Source: Patescibacteria group bacterium
GTDB taxonomy: Bacteria > Patescibacteriota > Minisyncoccia > Phycocordibacterales > UBA5272
Direction of reading: 5' to 3'
Assembly (NCBI GenBank): GCA_030837425.1
Contig: JAUPLJ010000026.1
Location: 1 to 7,746 of the forward strand
DNA length: 7,746 nt
Below, one piece after another: positions 5,318 to 7,746 of this stretch; the first letter of the stretch is position 1; every line of letters starts with the position of its first letter. The position numbers and the translations under genes were made by a program. The notes under the pieces were generated by a model. That model saw nothing but the letters and a program-made list of their open reading frames with translations, was not told where the DNA came from and searched no databases.

Positions 5318-5842
5318 TTATTTGTGTTCTTCTGCGATAAAAGCGTAATGGAAATTGCCAGCTGGAAAATGCTTTTTAATTGAAAAATGATTTTTAGCTA
5401 AAATAGCAGTGATCTTTTCTTCTGGAATTACATGTCCTCTCTTTTGAGATAATGCATGATCGGAATCTTTCCAATCGACAATAAGAAGGTATCCATCTGG
5501 CTTTAAAATTCTTTTTACTTCTTCTAAAACTTTGTCTATATCTTTTATCTCTGCTAAAATATTTGAAATAATAACAACGTCGCAAGATAGATTTTCTATC
5601 TGAACTTTTTCTTCTACATTTGTTAAAAGAGTGTCTATATTTATAATGTTCATTTTATCTGCTTCACGATTTATTTTTTCTAAAATATCTCTGTGAATAT
5701 CTACTGCGTATACCCTTCCTCTATCGCCTACAATTTTTGATGCAGCAAATACATAAGCACCAGATCCACATCCAAAATCTGCGACAGTGTCACCTTTTCT
5801 TAGTGCTAAACTTTCTATAATTTGTACAGGAGATACGAACAT
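5318..5842 (-). CDS. Class I SAM-dependent methyltransferase
   Basis: The 174-residue protein is a single Rossmann-type methyltransferase domain of the UbiE/Methyltransf_11 kind. Motif I, the SAM-binding loop, is DFGCGSGAY at residues 22-30. The acidic residue after strand 2 that binds the ribose hydroxyls is Asp48 in VYAVDIH. The strand 4 region is CDVVIISNILAE at 87-98, and LKPDGYLLIVDW at 113-124 is the typical post-motif III strand and turn. The C-terminal FPAGNFHY at 159-166 resembles a motif I recall from methyltransferases of this type in Patescibacteria. No membrane segment or signal peptide is seen, so it is probably cytoplasmic. The substrate cannot be told from sequence, and the neighbours (gyrA and surface-protein genes) give no pathway. 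The start at 5842 fits because it begins shortly before motif I and just after a promoter. No Shine-Dalgarno sequence is seen. Confidence 0.9.
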   Translation of the reverse strand: MFVSPVQIIESLALRKGDTVADFGCGSGAYVFAASKIVGDRGRVYAVDIHRDILEKINREADKMNIINIDTLLTNVEEKVQIENLSCDVVIISNILAEIKDIDKVLEEVKRILKPDGYLLIVDWKDSDHALSQKRGHVIPEEKITAILAKNHFSIKKHFPAGNFHYAFIAEEHK

Positions 5843-5860
5843 AAATATTTATATATATAT

Positions 5861-5869
5861 ATTTTATCA
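5861..5869 (-). promoter_or_regulatory. Extended -10 promoter of the methyltransferase gene
   Basis: Minus-strand TGATAAAAT is a TGn-extended -10 box. It lies between the gyrA terminator and the methyltransferase start, and would place transcription start roughly 10-13 bases before the ATG. No good -35 box is seen at the usual distance; an extended -10 can work without one. The short spacer holds an AT dinucleotide run. Confidence 0.5.
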
Positions 5870-5871
5870 CA

Positions 5872-5903
5872 ATAAAAAAGAACTTCTTTTGGAAGCTCTT
5901 TTT
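5872..5903 (-). terminator. Intrinsic terminator of gyrA
   Basis: Arms at 5875-5886 and 5892-5903 form a 12-bp stem with one mismatch and a 5-nt loop. On the minus strand the stem starts 4 bases after the gyrA stop and runs into a T-rich tail. It separates gyrA from the methyltransferase gene. The A-rich other side means it could also act on plus-strand transcripts, but no gene is seen there. Confidence 0.8.
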
Positions 5904-5907
5904 ATTT

Positions 5908-7746
5908 CTATAATATTGCGAGAGATGCGACTGAATCTCCGTCACGAAGCTTCATAATGCGAACTCCTTGGGTCGCTCTTCCTAGAGTTGGGATTGTATT
6001 TATTTCCGTCTTTATAACTTGAGAATTTTTTGAAATGGCTAGCATTTCAGCACTCTCATCAACAATAACTTTTGCGACGATCAGTTTGCCAGTCTTTGCT
6101 GTGACTTGTACTGTCTTTATTCCTGATCCGCCTCTTCCTTGAGTTTTGTATTCATCGAGCTTAGTCATTTTGCCATAGCCATTTTCTGTTGCCACTAAAA
6201 GCTTTGCTATTTTTGCTGATTCTTTTTTAATAACATCACATGAAGCGATATGGTCTCCCTTATCAAGCTTCATTCCTCTGACCCCTCCTGCGGTTCTACC
6301 CATTTCTCTGACTTCATCTTGATCAAAACGAATAGATTGACCATTCACGCTAGTCATAATAATATCATCCCCTTTTTCTACAAATAGAGCTGAGAGGAGC
6401 ACATCTTTCTCATCGAGCTTGATTGCAATCAATCCACTTCTTCGTACATCTTTGAAACTTTCTGCTGAAGATTTTTTAATTGTCCCGTCACGAGTAATCA
6501 TCGCGAGAGATAAAGTAGAATTTTTTAATTCTTTAGGCATTGGGAGAATGCTTGTGATTTTTTCGTCACTAGAAACTTGTAGATAATTCATAATACTCTT
6601 CCCTCTTGTGGCACGTTTACCTTCTGGGATCTCATACATCTTCATTTGATATGCTTTACCTTTGTCTGTAAAGAATAATAAATCTGAATGTGTATTTGTA
6701 GTTAAAGAGATAGAAATAAAATCTTCTTCTTTTGTATTAAGATCAACTACTCCGACCCCACCTCTTTTTTGAGTTTTAAACTCATCTGGATCTGTACGTT
6801 TTACATATCCGCCTGAAGTGTAAACAAGCACTGCTTCTTTTTCAGCAATCAAATCTTCTGGATTAAATTCTTTAGCGCGATGCTTCACTACTTTTGTTCT
6901 TCTATCATCTCCATATTTTGCTTTGATTTCTAAAAGTTCATCTTTGATTATCTTTAGCATTTTCTTTTCACTTGCTAAGATTTCTTTAAGCTCTGCAATA
7001 AAATCTTGAACTTGTTTTAATTCATCTTCTATTTTCTTTCTTTCAAGACCAGCAAGCCTTTGAAGCTTCATGTCTAAGATGGCTTGAGCTTGTATAGGAG
7101 AAAATTTAAATTGCTTCATCAATTCTGTATGAGCTTCTTCTACGGATTTACTCTTTCTGATGAGCTTGATTATTTCATCAATATGGTCGAGAGCTTTTTT
7201 AAGACCGATTAAAATATGCTCTCTATCTTCTGCTTTTCTTAATTCAAATTCTGTTCTTCTTTTTACAACAACTTTTCTGTGCTTCAAAAATTCTTCAAGG
7301 GCTGATTTGAGATTTAAAGTTTGTGGAACTCCATCAACAAGACAAACCAGATTTACATGAAATGTGTCTTCCAATTGAGTATGTTTGTATAAATAATTTA
7401 AAACTTTTTGTGGCTCTATCCCGCTTTTTAGATCAATAGCAATACGAATATCTTTTGTAGATTCATCTCGGAGCCCCTTTATGCCTTCGATCTTTTTTTC
7501 ACGAACAAGGTCGGCGATCTTTTCTATCAAAGTAGATTTTACAACTCTGTAAGGAATAGAGGTTATGATGATTTGATAATTTCCATTTTTAAGTTCTACG
7601 ATATCCGCTTCGCCTCTTGTGACAATTCCACCACGGCCTGTCGCGTAGGCATGCATTATGTCGCTCTTCCCATAAATAACTCCACCTGTTGGAAAGTCGG
7701 GCCCTGTGACAAATTCACAAAGGTCTTCTGTTGTCGCATCTTTATT
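5908..7746 (-). CDS. gyrA: DNA gyrase subunit A, C-terminal part (5' end beyond window)
   Basis: GyrA is the DNA-cleaving and DNA-wrapping half of the A2B2 gyrase that introduces negative supercoils with ATP. The frame is open to the window edge, so the ATG at 7656 is internal and 612 codons are visible. Numbering from the first visible codon: the conserved GPDFPTGG at 15-22 and AYATGRGG at 33-40, the helical tower and coiled coil at about 163-277, the coiled-coil end motif YGDDRRTKV at 278-286, then a beta-pinwheel C-terminal domain. A GyrA box, QKRGGVG, lies at 326-332 (bases 6751-6771) and marks gyrase rather than topoisomerase IV ParC; the usual sixth-position Lys/Arg is Val. Later blades carry weaker copies such as QGRGGSG. 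The protein ends SVASLAIL with no acidic tail. From the family, about 200 N-terminal residues with the catalytic tyrosine are missing off the right edge. The stop is TAG, followed by a hairpin terminator. Confidence 0.97.
   Translation of the reverse strand, partial: NKDATTEDLCEFVTGPDFPTGGVIYGKSDIMHAYATGRGGIVTRGEADIVELKNGNYQIIITSIPYRVVKSTLIEKIADLVREKKIEGIKGLRDESTKDIRIAIDLKSGIEPQKVLNYLYKHTQLEDTFHVNLVCLVDGVPQTLNLKSALEEFLKHRKVVVKRRTEFELRKAEDREHILIGLKKALDHIDEIIKLIRKSKSVEEAHTELMKQFKFSPIQAQAILDMKLQRLAGLERKKIEDELKQVQDFIAELKEILASEKKMLKIIKDELLEIKAKYGDDRRTKVVKHRAKEFNPEDLIAEKEAVLVYTSGGYVKRTDPDEFKTQKRGGVGVVDLNTKEEDFISISLTTNTHSDLLFFTDKGKAYQMKMYEIPEGKRATRGKSIMNYLQVSSDEKITSILPMPKELKNSTLSLAMITRDGTIKKSSAESFKDVRRSGLIAIKLDEKDVLLSALFVEKGDDIIMTSVNGQSIRFDQDEVREMGRTAGGVRGMKLDKGDHIASCDVIKKESAKIAKLLVATENGYGKMTKLDEYKTQGRGGSGIKTVQVTAKTGKLIVAKVIVDESAEMLAISKNSQVIKTEINTIPTLGRATQGVRIMKLRDGDSVASLAIL

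Noticed and set aside
5908..7656. ATG at 7656 as the start of gyrA
   Set aside because: The frame continues upstream to the window edge and the 30 extra codons encode conserved GyrA sequence (GPDFPTGG), so this methionine is internal.
1..7746. CRISPR array, tRNA or rRNA genes
   Set aside because: No regularly spaced direct repeats and no cloverleaf or rRNA-like conserved blocks were seen on either strand.

Overview
The window is an AT-rich stretch of bacterial DNA in which every gene I can support lies on the minus strand, so biological order runs from the right edge to the left. The best guess at the source is a member of the Candidatus Patescibacteria (CPR, Parcubacteria-like). This is an inference from four things: low GC, signal-peptide proteins built on VirB2/TrbC-like two-helix pilin modules, a substrate-binding protein held by an uncleaved membrane anchor, and starts without Shine-Dalgarno sequences. 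Every reading frame is open with the standard bacterial code.

Right part (5908-7746): the C-terminal three quarters of DNA gyrase subunit A, cut by the window edge and closed by a clear intrinsic terminator. Next (5318-5842) is a small class I SAM-dependent methyltransferase with its own promoter. Then come a membrane-anchored family 1 solute-binding protein (3912-5282) and, overlapping it by 14 bases, a 277-residue tandem pilin-like protein (3092-3925). A new promoter then starts a tight two-gene unit (2995 to 1071). It encodes two paralogous proteins with a signal peptide, a two-helix membrane hairpin and peptidoglycan-binding repeats, and it ends in a 15-bp-stem terminator.

Left part (1-1070): two small two-helix membrane proteins of unknown function (72 and 81 residues). 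Each has its own strong TTGACA/TATACT promoter and lies in intergenic DNA rich in dyads: a palindromic operator-like site over one promoter, a GC-richer structured leader before the other gene, and an imperfect hairpin of about 90 nt. At the far left an extended -10 promoter and an ATG suggest another gene running off the window.

The central idea is a cell-surface module of three consecutive genes carrying what look like four copies of a VirB2-like hairpin. Two of the copies are fused to outward-facing peptidoglycan-binding domains, which could dock a pilus or secretion assembly to the wall. The promoters fall into two visible types: extended -10 boxes (TGATATAAT-like) before the larger genes and full -35/-10 promoters before the small ones.
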